Source: Pseudoxanthomonas sp. z9 (GTDB lineage Bacteria; Pseudomonadota; Gammaproteobacteria; Xanthomonadales; Xanthomonadaceae). Taken from it: 64,000 bases of DNA. The position numbers were made by a program, and so were the translations under genes. A model generated the notes under the pieces. It had not been told where the DNA came from. It searched no databases and saw only the letters and a program-made list of their open reading frames with translations. Of the stretch, positions 28,180-39,557 are shown piece after piece. Within the stretch, counting starts at the first letter, position 1, and every line of letters starts with the position of its first letter. The stretch is from contig NZ_VFID01000007.1 in the NCBI RefSeq assembly GCF_006542425.1, positions 434,001 through 498,000 of the forward strand, read 5' to 3'.

Positions 28180-30069
28180 ATGTCTGCCATTGACGCCACA
28201 TCCCGCCGGCAGGATGAGCCTTCGCGCTCCCGTCTGCGGGCCGAAACCCCGCCGCCGGGCTACTGGCGGCGCTGGACGGCCGACGCGCCCGCGCCGGTGC
28301 CGCTGAAAGGAGGTATGTCCGCGATGACCGCATCCTCTCCGCCGCCCGCGACCGGCGACGTGCCGCCGGCGCCGGGCAACGACACCGGCAGTGCCGCGCC
28401 GGTGGCTTCCGGCCGCACCGGCGACACCCGGGAAAGCCCCTACCGGGTGCTCATCGTCGAGGATGATCGCGGCCAGGCGCTGTTCGCCCAGAGCGTGTTG
28501 CACGGCGCCGGCATGCAGGCCGAAGTGCAGATGCAGTCCGACGGCGTGCTGGATGCGATGGAACGGTTCAAGCCGGATCTGGTGCTGATGGATCTGCACA
28601 TGCCCGGTCGCGACGGCATGAACCTGACGATGCTGATCCGCCAGCAGCCCGAATATCTGCACCTGCCGATCGTGTTCCTGACCGGCGATCCGGATCCGGA
28701 GCGCCAGTTCGAAGTGCTGGAAAGCGGCGCCGACGATTTCCTCAACAAGCCGATCCGGCCGCGTCACCTGATCGCGGCGGTGGCCAACCGCATCCAGCGC
28801 GCGCGCCAGCGCGTCGCGCCATCCCTCGCGCGCGCCACCATCAACACCGAGACCGGCCTGCCGACCCGCACCTACCTGCTGCAACAGGTGGGCACGGCAG
28901 TGCAATCGGCCTCCGGCGGCGGCCTGTTCTTCATCGAAGTGGGCAGCGCGCTGAGCCTGCGCGAGCGCTATGGCTACGCGGCGTTCGAGCAGTTGATGAA
29001 CCAGGCCGGGCGTCGCCTGGCCGAAGTGGCCGCGCCCCACCCGGTCGCGCGGCTGAACGACAACAGCTTCCTGTCGCTGGCCGCCGGCCAGGACGAATCC
29101 ACCCTGGAAACGCAGGCCGCGCGCCTGCGCGACGGGCTGACCCTCAATCCGTTCCCGATCGGCGCGGGCGAGACCCTCAACCTGCGCAGTTCCATCGGCT
29201 ACACGCCGCTGTCGATCGGCTTCGCCGACGCCGGCAGCGCGCTGGAGGCCACCGAGCGCGCGGTGCTGCAGGCACGCCTGAAGGGCAACAACCTGGCCGG
29301 CTACACCCCGACCCAGGTCACCGAGGATGCGCCGAAGATCTCGCTGGAGGACGGCCGCTTCGAACTGGCCTACCAGCCGATCGTCGCGGTCGCCGGCAGC
29401 GATCAGGCGCAGTACCAGGTGCTGCTGCGCATGCGCCAGCCCGACGGTTCGCTGCTGCCCGCCTCGCAGGTGATCCCGGCGGCCGAATCGGCCGGCGGCA
29501 TCGCCCAGATCGATCACTGGGTGCTGGAACACGCGTTGTACGTGCTGGCCGAGCGCCAGTCGCAGGGACCGTCGCTGCGCCTGTTCGTTTCGCAGTCACC
29601 GCGCACGCTGGCGCGCGAATCGCACGCGCAGTGGCTGCTGGACATCCTGGCCGAACGCGGCATCGAAGGCACCTCGCTGGTCATCGACCTGCGCATGGCC
29701 GACGCGCTGATCCACACCGTGACCCTGCGCGATTTCTGCCACCAGCTGATGCCCAGCGGCGTGCAGTTCTGCCTGAGCCAGTTCGAGCCCGGACGCGAGG
29801 CCGATGCGTTGCTGACCCAGTTGCCGCTGGGCTACCTGCGGGTGGCCAGCCGCTATGCCGGCGCCCATACCGATCCGAAGCTGCGCGACGAGCTGCGCGG
29901 CATCATCGACCAGGCGCATCGCGCCGGCCTGCAGGTCATCGGCCAGCAGATCGAGGATCCGCAAGCGGCCGCCGCGATGTGGATGGGCGGCGTCGACTTC
30001 ATCCAGGGCAATCTGGTGCAGGCCGTCGGCAGCGAACTCGGCTTCGATTTCCACAACGCGGTGCTGTAG
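28180..30069 (+). CDS. Response regulator with degenerate GGDEF and EAL domains
   Basis: A 629-aa cytoplasmic protein. The REC domain (about 85-210) has phospho-acceptor Asp138 in LMDLHMPG. The GGDEF domain (about 225-370) has NDNSF (293-297) where GGDEF should be, so it cannot make c-di-GMP. The EAL domain (about 385-629) has QVL (413-415) in place of EAL and lacks usual metal-binding residues, so it is likely a c-di-GMP receptor or a scaffold. The layout is similar in spirit to FimX-type proteins. A perfect AAAGGAGGT at 28306-28314 suggests ATG 28324 as an alternative start. A hybrid kinase follows after 2 bp. Confidence 0.85.
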   Translation: MSAIDATSRRQDEPSRSRLRAETPPPGYWRRWTADAPAPVPLKGGMSAMTASSPPPATGDVPPAPGNDTGSAAPVASGRTGDTRESPYRVLIVEDDRGQALFAQSVLHGAGMQAEVQMQSDGVLDAMERFKPDLVLMDLHMPGRDGMNLTMLIRQQPEYLHLPIVFLTGDPDPERQFEVLESGADDFLNKPIRPRHLIAAVANRIQRARQRVAPSLARATINTETGLPTRTYLLQQVGTAVQSASGGGLFFIEVGSALSLRERYGYAAFEQLMNQAGRRLAEVAAPHPVARLNDNSFLSLAAGQDESTLETQAARLRDGLTLNPFPIGAGETLNLRSSIGYTPLSIGFADAGSALEATERAVLQARLKGNNLAGYTPTQVTEDAPKISLEDGRFELAYQPIVAVAGSDQAQYQVLLRMRQPDGSLLPASQVIPAAESAGGIAQIDHWVLEHALYVLAERQSQGPSLRLFVSQSPRTLARESHAQWLLDILAERGIEGTSLVIDLRMADALIHTVTLRDFCHQLMPSGVQFCLSQFEPGREADALLTQLPLGYLRVASRYAGAHTDPKLRDELRGIIDQAHRAGLQVIGQQIEDPQAAAAMWMGGVDFIQGNLVQAVGSELGFDFHNAVL

Positions 30070-30071
30070 GC

Positions 30072-32524
<2,453 letters not shown>

Positions 32525-32552
<28 letters not shown>

Positions 32553-32995
32553 TTCGGTTCGCCGATGCGCTCGATCAGCGACAGCTGGGTTTCCAGCCAG
32601 TCGACGTGTTCCTCTTCCGAATCCAGGATGTCGGCGAACAACTGGCGGCTGACGTAGTCGCCCTGTTCCTCGCAGTACTTGATCGCGTCGCGCAGCAGCG
32701 GCAGGCCTTCCATCTCCAGCGCCAGATCGCATTCCAGCAATTCGCGCGGATTCTCGCCGATGCGCAGCTTGCCCAGCGCCTGGAAATTCGGCAGCCCGTC
32801 CAGGAACAGGATGCGCTCGGCCAGCTTGTCGGCGTGCTTCATCTCGTCGATGGATTCCTTGTACTCGTGTTCGGCCAATTCCTTCAGACCCCAGTTCTTC
32901 AGCATCTTGGCGTGCAGGAAGTACTGGTTGATCGCGGTCAGCTCGTTGTAGAGCGCCTTGTTGAGGAATTCGATGACCTTGGCGTCGCCCTTCAT
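32525..32995 (-). CDS. bfr: Bacterioferritin
   Basis: A 156-aa iron-storage ferritin with haem. The ferroxidase residues are visible in [28 protein letters not shown] and [15 protein letters not shown]; the haem ligand Met is in the [15 protein letters not shown] helix. Length is normal. Good GGGAG ribosome binding site. Its stop region overlaps the kinase gene tail-to-tail. The partner gene bfd lies 135 bp upstream on the same strand. Confidence 0.97.
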
Positions 32996-33130
32996 GGCGT
33001 GGCTCCCGTGGGGTGTTGGACGGGGCGCATGCTAGCGCGTCGTTCCGCGCCATGACGGAACGCGAATCGTGCTCATCTCGTGGGGAGGAAGCACGCGCTG
33101 CCGGTCGGCAAGGCGTGCAAAGCGCCGCGA

Positions 33131-33346
33131 TCAGGCGGCCTGCGACAGTCCCAGAATGGGAAGCTTGAACTCGCGCTCGGCGCGGGCGTGATGCGCATCC
33201 AGCAGCCCGCCGGCCATGTCCAGGCAGCTGCCGCAGGTGGCGCCGCAACCGGTCCGCATGGTCAGTTCGGCCACCGTGCGCACGCCATTGGCGGCAGCTT
33301 CGCGGATCTGGTGGTCGGTGACTCCGTTGCAGATGCAGACGTACAC
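33131..33346 (-). CDS. bfd: Bacterioferritin-associated ferredoxin
   Basis: A 71-aa [2Fe-2S] protein that reduces bacterioferritin to release iron. Ligand cysteines are in VCICNGVTD and GCGATCGSC (C-x-C and C-x4/5-C spacing). It starts with GTG at 33346. A Fur box (33401-33415) lies 55 bp upstream, so iron limitation should switch it on, as in other proteobacteria. Confidence 0.95.
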   Translation of the reverse strand: MYVCICNGVTDHQIREAAANGVRTVAELTMRTGCGATCGSCLDMAGGLLDAHHARAEREFKLPILGLSQAA

Positions 33347-33400
33347 GGCGGCGAGGTCAATGTGCGGGCCGGAGTGGCCCGGGGCACATTTGACCGCGAA

Positions 33401-33415
33401 TGAGAATGATTGTCA
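33401..33415. promoter_or_regulatory. Fur box for bfd
   Basis: Read on the minus strand TGACAATCATTCTCA matches the 7-1-7 Fur core TGATAATCATTATCA at 13 of 15 positions. It overlaps the stop codon of rppH (33413-33415) and precedes bfd. Confidence 0.75.
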
Positions 33416-34009
33416 ATTCTTGGCGTCGCCGGCGCCCTGGCCCCGTTTACGCTTGGGCCGGCTTCGTGGACGCGGGCGGCTGTGGCCTTCCCCCAGCCGT
33501 TCCGGCCGCTGAGGCGGTAGCGCCAGGGTCCCGACCACGCCGCGGGCATAGGAGGCCAGATGCCCCAGCGCCCGGGCGTAGACGCCACGCTTGAACATCA
33601 CCACATGCTCGATGGGATACCAGAAATCCACCCACCGCCAATGATCGAACTCGGGAGTGTCGGTGGCGTCCAGGCGCAGGTGCGCCTCGTCGCCGACCAG
33701 ACGCAGCAGGAACCAGACCTGCTTCTGGCCGATACAGACCTGGCGTTCGTGGTGGCGGATGGCGCGGGGCGGCAGCCGATAGCGCAGCCAGCCGGGTGTG
33801 GCCCCCAACACTTCAACATGTTCGGGCAACAGGCCGGTTTCTTCGTGCAACTCGCGGTACATGGCCTCGACCGGCGTCTCGTCCGTGTTCATCCCGCCCT
33901 GCGGGAACTGCCAGCCGTCCCGGCGCACCCTTCGCGCCCAGAACACCCGGCCATCCGGGCGCATCAACACAATGCCGACGTTGGGTCGGTAGCCGTCCGG
34001 ATCGATCAC
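33413..34009 (-). CDS. rppH: RNA pyrophosphohydrolase
   Basis: A 198-aa Nudix enzyme that removes pyrophosphate from the 5' end of mRNA, starting decay. Key parts: [40 protein letters not shown] with the Nudix box continuing to ELHEETGL, and the C-terminal [12 protein letters not shown]. The basic tail ([13 protein letters not shown]) is longer than in E. coli. The GTG start has AGGAG 8 nt upstream. Confidence 0.96.
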   Translation of the reverse strand: MIDPDGYRPNVGIVLMRPDGRVFWARRVRRDGWQFPQGGMNTDETPVEAMYRELHEETGLLPEHVEVLGATPGWLRYRLPPRAIRHHERQVCIGQKQVWFLLRLVGDEAHLRLDATDTPEFDHWRWVDFWYPIEHVVMFKRGVYARALGHLASYARGVVGTLALPPQRPERLGEGHSRPRPRSRPKRKRGQGAGDAKN

Positions 34010-34083
34010 GATGCGGACTCCTGAAATCTACTGTCCCCGACTCTGCCACGGCCGGCCCGCGCCGACAAGCCGGCCCGACCGGA

Positions 34084-34112
34084 TTGACAGCCGCCCCCCG
34101 AACCGGAAGAAT
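34084..34112 (+). promoter_or_regulatory. Probable tRNA promoter
   Basis: TTGACA (34084-34089), a 17-bp spacer and AAGAAT (34107-34112) end 15 bp before the tRNA. The -35 is perfect, the -10 weak. Confidence 0.55.
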
Positions 34113-34127
34113 GTGCGGTTCCTGCAC

Positions 34128-34204
34128 GGCTATGTAGCTCAGCCGGTTAGAGCACAGCACTCATAATGCTGGGGTCGGTGGTTCGAGTCCACCCATAGCC
34201 ACCA
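34128..34204 (+). tRNA. tRNA-Met (anticodon CAT, elongator type)
   Basis: A 77-nt sequence folds as a complete tRNA: acceptor GGCTATG/CATAGCC, D arm GCTC/GAGC, anticodon stem CAGCA/TGCTG around CTCATAA (anticodon CAT), variable GGGTC, T arm GGTGG-TTCGAGT-CCACC, and encoded ACCA end. The standard 7-bp acceptor pairing with G1-C72 and similarity to elongator tRNA-Met separate it from initiator tRNA. Confidence 0.97.
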
Positions 34205-34220
34205 TGCCGGGAAAACCAAG

Positions 34221-34254
34221 AAGCCCCGCCCCGCTGCGGGGCTTTTGCTTTTTT
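34221..34254 (+). terminator. Rho-independent terminator after tRNA-Met
   Basis: Stem AAGCCCCGC / GCGGGGCTT with a 6-nt loop, followed by TTGCTTTTTT. It begins 16 bp after the tRNA end. Confidence 0.88.
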
Positions 34255-34482
34255 GGCGCCGGTTGCGTCGGCGATAACCGCATCGTCCCGCCATTCCCAC
34301 TTCGGCTCATTCCACCTGCCTTCCCGCAACCGCGACCACCATCACGTCCGTTCGGGAGCCGTTCGTCGTCGGCCATACCTACAGCTTCAAACACCGAGCT
34401 GAAGTGGACCGGGCGGAGCTCGTCTAAACCCTGATGGTCGACCGGGCATCCATCGCTGAATCCACCCGCGAGATTGCAGGCC

Positions 34483-36156
34483 ATGAGAGCGACGCATCCC
34501 ATTTTCCTGTCCCTGCTGCTCGCGGCGACCCGTGCCGATGCCGCGCAAGACGTTCCTCTCGCCGAACGCGTCGACAGCATCTTCGCGGGTATGCCCGGCG
34601 ATGCGCCCGGCTACGCGATTGCGATCATCAAGGACGGAAAGGTGGTGCTTGAAAAGAGCCACGGCCTGGCCAGCGTGGAATATGGCTCGCCATTCACGCC
34701 GACAACCCCTTTCAACACCGCTTCATTGTCCAAGCAGTTCACCGGGCTGGCCGTGTCGATGCTGATCGAACAAGGCAAGATCGCGCTGGACGATGACGTG
34801 CGCAACTATGTGCCCGAATTGCCGGAATACGACGAAGGTCCGGTCAGCGTTCGCCAGCTGCTGCATCACACCAGCGGCATTCGCGACTGCTACGCGGTCC
34901 TGGTCGCGGCCGGATGGCGGTGGGACGACGCTTTCTCCGGAGAGGACTGCATGCGTACGGCGATCGCGCAGAAAGACCTGGCATTCAAGCCGGGCACGCG
35001 CTACGCCTACAGCAATACCGAGTACCTGTTGTTGCAGGAAATCGTCGCCAAGGCGGGCGGCAAGTCTTTCCCGGAATGGTCGACGGAAAACATCTTTCAT
35101 CCGATTGGCATGGATTCGACCTGGTTCGTCGATGACTATTCCAGCATCGTCAAGAATGCAGCAATGCCCTATTCGCGAGGCGAACAAGGCTTCCGCCGGG
35201 ACCTCCAGCAGGACAGTGGTGTCTACCTGCTGTCCACCCTGCGCGATCTCGGTCGCTGGGCGGTCCATTTCGACCGCAAGCTGGCCGCTCGGGACCCGAC
35301 CTATCTGCGGATGGTGGAGCCAGGGGCGCTGGCCGACGGCGAAGAAGTCCCCTATGGCTTCGGCCTGATGCTGGGTGAAGACCGGGGCCTGGACATCGTC
35401 TTCCATACCGGCGCCTGGGGAGGCTATCGCGCCAACATCCGCCACTACCCTGCACGGCACCTTTCGATCGTCGCCCTGAACAACGCCGGCGACAACGACA
35501 TGAATCCGAGGAAGGTGCCGCAGGTCGCGGCATTGTTCCTGGACGAAGCAAACGCCCCCGCCCGTGGCAAGGCCGACGCATTGCGCGAAGCACCGACCGT
35601 GCGACCGGATCCGGCGCGGCTGCGTGACCTTGCGGGTGTCTATCGCTGGAAAGACGACGCGATCACCATCACCCTGGAGGAGGGACGCCTGATGGCGCAG
35701 TACCTGGGCGAAGAGAAGGTATCCACCGAAGCGAAATCGGACATGGAGTTCTGGGTGTCCGCCTATCGCGCGCCCATTTCCTTTTCGGCAAGGCAAGGCA
35801 AGCCCGTGCTCCTGTTCCGCTCGACCGAAGGGCAAAGAGTGGAGCCGTTCGCACCCGGAGATCTGGACGCGTATGCGGGCGTCTATGCCAACGACGATCT
35901 GGCGACGCTGTACAACGTCGATATCGAGGACGGCAGGCTGTACATCCATCACTTCCGCCGGGGTGACGCGGAGCTGGCGCCGCATCCAGCCCATATCGAC
36001 AGATTCATGGGCGACATGGGGACTGTCCAGTTTGTCAGGAACAGCTCCGGACGAATCGACGGCTTCGATTTCGTGGGCGAGAACCTGGGTAAGCTCCGTT
36101 TCGCCAGGAAACCTTCCACGCCCTCTTCACGGCGTCCGGTTCCTCAGTCCCGGTAA
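34483..36156 (+). CDS. Serine beta-lactamase-like hydrolase with C-terminal domain
   Basis: A 557-aa exported enzyme. After a signal peptide (MRATHPIFLSLLLAATRADA) comes a class C beta-lactamase-type domain with S81-L-S-K84, YSN (YAYSNTEY) and HTG (FHTGAWGG). The remaining ~190 residues form a beta-rich domain of two similar parts (LAGVYRWKDDAITITLEEGR; YAGVYANDDLATLYNVDIED), as seen in D-aminopeptidase-like and esterase members. Substrate unknown. ATG 34483 was preferred over a TTG 9 bp earlier. Its 3' end faces the TonB receptor gene. Confidence 0.88.
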   Translation: MRATHPIFLSLLLAATRADAAQDVPLAERVDSIFAGMPGDAPGYAIAIIKDGKVVLEKSHGLASVEYGSPFTPTTPFNTASLSKQFTGLAVSMLIEQGKIALDDDVRNYVPELPEYDEGPVSVRQLLHHTSGIRDCYAVLVAAGWRWDDAFSGEDCMRTAIAQKDLAFKPGTRYAYSNTEYLLLQEIVAKAGGKSFPEWSTENIFHPIGMDSTWFVDDYSSIVKNAAMPYSRGEQGFRRDLQQDSGVYLLSTLRDLGRWAVHFDRKLAARDPTYLRMVEPGALADGEEVPYGFGLMLGEDRGLDIVFHTGAWGGYRANIRHYPARHLSIVALNNAGDNDMNPRKVPQVAALFLDEANAPARGKADALREAPTVRPDPARLRDLAGVYRWKDDAITITLEEGRLMAQYLGEEKVSTEAKSDMEFWVSAYRAPISFSARQGKPVLLFRSTEGQRVEPFAPGDLDAYAGVYANDDLATLYNVDIEDGRLYIHHFRRGDAELAPHPAHIDRFMGDMGTVQFVRNSSGRIDGFDFVGENLGKLRFARKPSTPSSRRPVPQSR

Positions 36157-36163
36157 CGCCCGC

Positions 36164-36191
36164 AAAAAAAAGGCCCGGCTTTCGCCGGGCC
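36164..36191 (-). terminator. Terminator of the TonB receptor gene
   Basis: On the minus strand GGCCCGGC-GAAA-GCCGGGCC is followed by a run of eight T, 34 bp after the receptor stop codon. The perfect 8-bp GC stem with a GNRA tetraloop is a strong terminator. Confidence 0.9.
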
Positions 36192-36225
36192 CCATCGCAT
36201 CGGGAGAGACGATGCGATACAGCGG

Positions 36226-39183
36226 TTACTTGAACTTGTAGATGATTTCCGCCGCCACTTCGCGACCGACCGGATCGTCGATGCAGTAGGCGAAGTCGCC
36301 GCACCACTTGTCGCCGTAGATCTTGTCGAAGATGTTGCTGACGTACAGGTTGACCTTGAAGTTCTCGGTGAACCAGTAGCCCACGCTGCCGTTGAAGTAG
36401 CGGCGCGGCTCGCGGCGGTTGAAGATGCGCTGGGTGGATTCGCCGGCGGTCGGGCTGGCGGGGTCCTGATCCTGGCAGTTCGCCGCGCCGCTGGGCACGT
36501 AACCATCCTCGAACGGCATGCAGCCGCCCCAGCGGTTATCACGACCACCGGACTTCTGGTACATCATCAGGGTCGCGTTCCAGTTGTCGTGGACCCAGTT
36601 GGCGCTCAGGGTGATCTTGGTGCGCGGGTTCTGGGTCTTGCGGGTGTCCTCCAGCTTGTCGGTGGGGAAGCCGCGCGACTTGTAGGTCAGCATGTTGGTG
36701 TAGTTCAGATCGAAGCTCCAACTGCCCCAATTGGTGTCCGGCAGCGCGTAGCGCGAGCTCACGTCCACGCCGGTGACCTCGGTCTCGGCGCGGTTGATCG
36801 GATTGACCAGGATGGTGACCGAGCCGGCCGTGCTGCTGGGAACGCCCGCAGTGCGCTGGATGCGGCTGGTGACTTCGCTGCACCAGGCCGCGCTCGGGGC
36901 GACCGCGCGAATCTTGCCTTCCGGATCGAAACCACCGCGCGTGCAGTACGCCTCGTCGAGCAGCAGCTGTTCGGCGCTGATGTCGTCGATCAGGTTGTCG
37001 ATTTTGATCGACCAGTAGTCGGCCGACACCGAGAAGCCCTTGAACGCGTCCCAGACGAATCCCGCGCTCCAGGATTCGCCTTCTTCGTACTTCAGGTCCG
37101 GGGTGCCGGTGCGCTCCACCGCCGCATCTTCGATCTTGAAGTCGTCGCGCGGGCACTGGCGGTTCGGCCAGCCGGCGTCGGCGCAGCCGACGTAATCGGT
37201 GAAGTCGGAGATGCCCGAGCTCGGCTTGGCATAGATGTAGTGCATGTCCGGCGCGCGGAACGCGGTGCCGTAGCTGCCGCGCACCAGCAGGGTGTCGATC
37301 GGGCGCCATTCCAGGCCCAACTGGTAGGTCACGGCGGCGTCGCTGGCGACGGCGTCGTACTTGTCGTAGCGGGTGGCGATGTTGGCGTTCAGGGTGCTCA
37401 GCACCGGCACCCGGAACTCCACGCCGGCGGCGTAGCGGTTGCGGTCACCGCCGCCCTGCTCGACGTTGCCGAACGGGGTGTACCAGCCGTCCTCGTCCTG
37501 GACCAGGGTCTTGGGTTCCGGGGTCAGGCGGTAGCCCTGCTTGCCGGCTTCCAGCACGGCGGCGAAGCCGATCGGGCCGGCCCAGCCTTCGAACAGGTCG
37601 CCGCTGAGCACGAACTGCGCCTGGTTGAGGTAGGAGCGCGCCTTCTTGTGGCCGCGGTCGGAGAACGAGCGGAAGTCGTCGACCGAAATCGGATTCCACA
37701 GCTTGTTGTAGTTGGGCGTGTAGATCGGCAGGCCGTTGGCGGACGTGCCCTGCTGCGCGCCCATGTAGTAATCGAACATATCGCCCTGGTTGAGCACCGG
37801 GAACGATTCGCGCACCTCGTAGGTGGCGCGGCCGAGCATGGCTTCCCAGTCGAACCTGTCGGCCAGGCGGCCACGCAGGCCGACGCTGAAGTCCAGCGCC
37901 TCTTCGTTCGACTTGGTCAGGGTCGCGCCCTCGCCGCCCATTTCCTGCGGCGAATGGAACTTCAGGAAACGGCGGCTGCCGCCGGCGCCGTTGTTGACGG
38001 TCGGATCCCAGTACACCGAGCTGTCGAATGCGTCCAGGAAGGTGTTGAAGTCACCGGTCGAACGCCAGATGCCCAGCGAGGCCCAGCCTTGCAGATCCTC
38101 GTTGAAGTCCCAGGTGCCGTGCAGGTAGGCCGAATCGTCCTTGCTGCCGGTGCGCAGGGCCCAGTTGGCGAACACGCGCTGGGCGCAGTATTCGCCGGCG
38201 TTGTTGGCGGTGCCGGAGTTGCGGTCATAGCCCAGCAGGTTGGCGCGGTAGTAGAGATCGCCGTATTGCTCGCAGGCGCCGGACGGCGGCGCGATGCGCT
38301 GGTACGCGGTGCCCAGGCCCAGCGGGACCAGGTTGTCGCGATCCTGCAGGTACAGGCCGGGATACGGGGTCAGGTGGGCGACACCGAAGTGGCGCTCGCC
38401 CGGGCCCCACACGCGGTAGTCCTTGTCGGCTTCCTCATCCATGAACGGACGGTCCTTGGCCAGCAGCACGCCACGGTTGAAGTGCTGCAGGTTGTAGATG
38501 AAGGAACCGCGTTCGCCGGTGAAGCCGCCGGACAGCGAGAAGTCCATGTTGTTGCGGCCGCCGCGGGTGGCTTCGCCGTAGCGCACGCGCACCACGTGAT
38601 CTTCCATGTTCTCCTTGAGCACGACGTTGATCACGCCGCCCATCGCATCGGAGCCGTAGATCGCCGAGGCCGAGCCGGCCAGGATTTCGATGCGCTCGAC
38701 GATGCCGGTCGGGATGTTGTTGAAGTTGGCGAAGTTGCTCTTGCCCTGGTAGGGCATCGGGTAGTCGGCCACGCGGTGGCCGTTGATCAGCAGCAGGCTG
38801 CGACCGGGGCCGAGGTTGCGCAGGTTGATCGGCGAGGCGTTGACGCTGGACTGGCCCCAGTCGTAGTCGTTCTGCACCGGTCCCAGCGCGGCGGTGATGG
38901 TCTGCAGCGCGTCGTAGACCGTAGCGAAGCCTTCCTTGCGCATCTGGTCGGCGGAGATCACGGTGACCGGTGCCGGCCCTTCAATCTCCGAACGCTTGAT
39001 GCGTGAGCCGGTCACGGTGACCGTGTCGAGATTCTTCGCCTTGCCGTCGTTCGCTTGGCTTTCATCGGACTGGGTCTGCTGCGCGGTCTGTTCTTCCTGC
39101 GCCATCACGGCCAGGGGACAACTCAACGCCAGCGCCATGGCGGCCGCCAGAACGGTGCGGCGGTTCGAATACAAGCGGTTCAT
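36226..39183 (-). CDS. TonB-dependent receptor of the fucosylated-glycan locus
   Basis: A 985-aa complete receptor: signal peptide ending PLAVMAQ, TonB-box region (LDTVTVTGSRIKR), plug (about 60-180; RNLGPGRSLLLINGHR; IEILAGSASAIYGSDAMGGV) and a 22-strand barrel ending in the outer-membrane signature EIIYKFK. It is of the large oligosaccharide-importing type. It is divergent from the first fucosidase, and its leader contains GGTCCAGCC, a 9-mer shared with a fucosidase promoter. It is the likely port for fucosylated oligosaccharides into the periplasm. Confidence 0.95.
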   Translation of the reverse strand: MNRLYSNRRTVLAAAMALALSCPLAVMAQEEQTAQQTQSDESQANDGKAKNLDTVTVTGSRIKRSEIEGPAPVTVISADQMRKEGFATVYDALQTITAALGPVQNDYDWGQSSVNASPINLRNLGPGRSLLLINGHRVADYPMPYQGKSNFANFNNIPTGIVERIEILAGSASAIYGSDAMGGVINVVLKENMEDHVVRVRYGEATRGGRNNMDFSLSGGFTGERGSFIYNLQHFNRGVLLAKDRPFMDEEADKDYRVWGPGERHFGVAHLTPYPGLYLQDRDNLVPLGLGTAYQRIAPPSGACEQYGDLYYRANLLGYDRNSGTANNAGEYCAQRVFANWALRTGSKDDSAYLHGTWDFNEDLQGWASLGIWRSTGDFNTFLDAFDSSVYWDPTVNNGAGGSRRFLKFHSPQEMGGEGATLTKSNEEALDFSVGLRGRLADRFDWEAMLGRATYEVRESFPVLNQGDMFDYYMGAQQGTSANGLPIYTPNYNKLWNPISVDDFRSFSDRGHKKARSYLNQAQFVLSGDLFEGWAGPIGFAAVLEAGKQGYRLTPEPKTLVQDEDGWYTPFGNVEQGGGDRNRYAAGVEFRVPVLSTLNANIATRYDKYDAVASDAAVTYQLGLEWRPIDTLLVRGSYGTAFRAPDMHYIYAKPSSGISDFTDYVGCADAGWPNRQCPRDDFKIEDAAVERTGTPDLKYEEGESWSAGFVWDAFKGFSVSADYWSIKIDNLIDDISAEQLLLDEAYCTRGGFDPEGKIRAVAPSAAWCSEVTSRIQRTAGVPSSTAGSVTILVNPINRAETEVTGVDVSSRYALPDTNWGSWSFDLNYTNMLTYKSRGFPTDKLEDTRKTQNPRTKITLSANWVHDNWNATLMMYQKSGGRDNRWGGCMPFEDGYVPSGAANCQDQDPASPTAGESTQRIFNRREPRRYFNGSVGYWFTENFKVNLYVSNIFDKIYGDKWCGDFAYCIDDPVGREVAAEIIYKFK

Positions 39184-39205
39184 TACTTCCCTCCCAGGAA
39201 AAACA

Positions 39206-39224
39206 TTGGTTTAAAGGTCCAGCC
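39206..39224. promoter_or_regulatory. Possible split operator in the TonB receptor leader
   Basis: TTGGT (39206-39210) and GGTCCAGCC (39216-39224) together resemble ATTGGTCCAGCC of the fucosidase promoter with 8 extra bases inside. It lies 23-41 bp upstream of the receptor ATG. Function is inferred from the shared sequence only. Confidence 0.35.
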
Positions 39225-39497
39225 TATCGGCGCGCACGAGTCCCTAGCTCCTGCGCTCCCGGCAAACATAGCGGTAAGAAATGCGTAAAAATGTGATGTA
39301 GTTCTCCTTTTGTACCGATTCAATTCCCTGAAATCGATTTCGGTGCCGGACTGTCATCACGATTACGCTTGGATGTGCAGCCAGGCGCCTTTCCCTGCCG
39401 TCAAAAGGATTTCCCACGCCATACAGCCCCCCCGGCAGCGGTTATCCGCGCTCCCGGGCCGTCACTGTTTGCTCCCGTGGATCACTGAATAGCGGGC

Positions 39498-39545
39498 TTG
39501 CGTGTGCACGCAATGTGATTACGATTGGTCCAGCCTTTGAACCAA
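39498..39545 (+). promoter_or_regulatory. Promoter and operator of the fucosidase pair
   Basis: -35 TTGCGT (39498-39503), 16 bp, -10 TACGAT (39520-39525). The -10 runs directly into TGGTCCAGCC. An imperfect inverted repeat TTGGTCCA-N5-TGAACCAA covers 39525-39545. The same design is found at 48862-48900. The rest of the 374-bp gap (39225-39497) holds the 12-bp palindrome GAAATCGATTTC (39330-39341) and no gene. Confidence 0.55.
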
Positions 39546-39557
39546 ACGGATTTCCGC

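Noticed and set aside
28315..28323. ATG at 28315 directly after a perfect AAAGGAGGT as start of the response regulator
   Set aside because: The spacing between the binding site and this ATG is too short; ATG 28324 or 28180 are better candidates.
33042..33063. Hairpin CGTTCCG / CGGAACG between bfd and bfr
   Set aside because: No T run on either side and it lies in a leader, not after a stop codon in terminator position; function not supported.
36589..39006. An 805-codon plus-strand frame opposite the TonB receptor
   Set aside because: Low-information Val/Ala/Arg/Gln composition, no ribosome binding site, and a complete receptor on the other strand.
39330..39341. Perfect 12-bp palindrome GAAATCGATTTC between the TonB receptor and the first fucosidase
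   Set aside because: It has no second copy in the locus and can arise by chance in a 370-bp gap; mentioned only as a note in the promoter entry.
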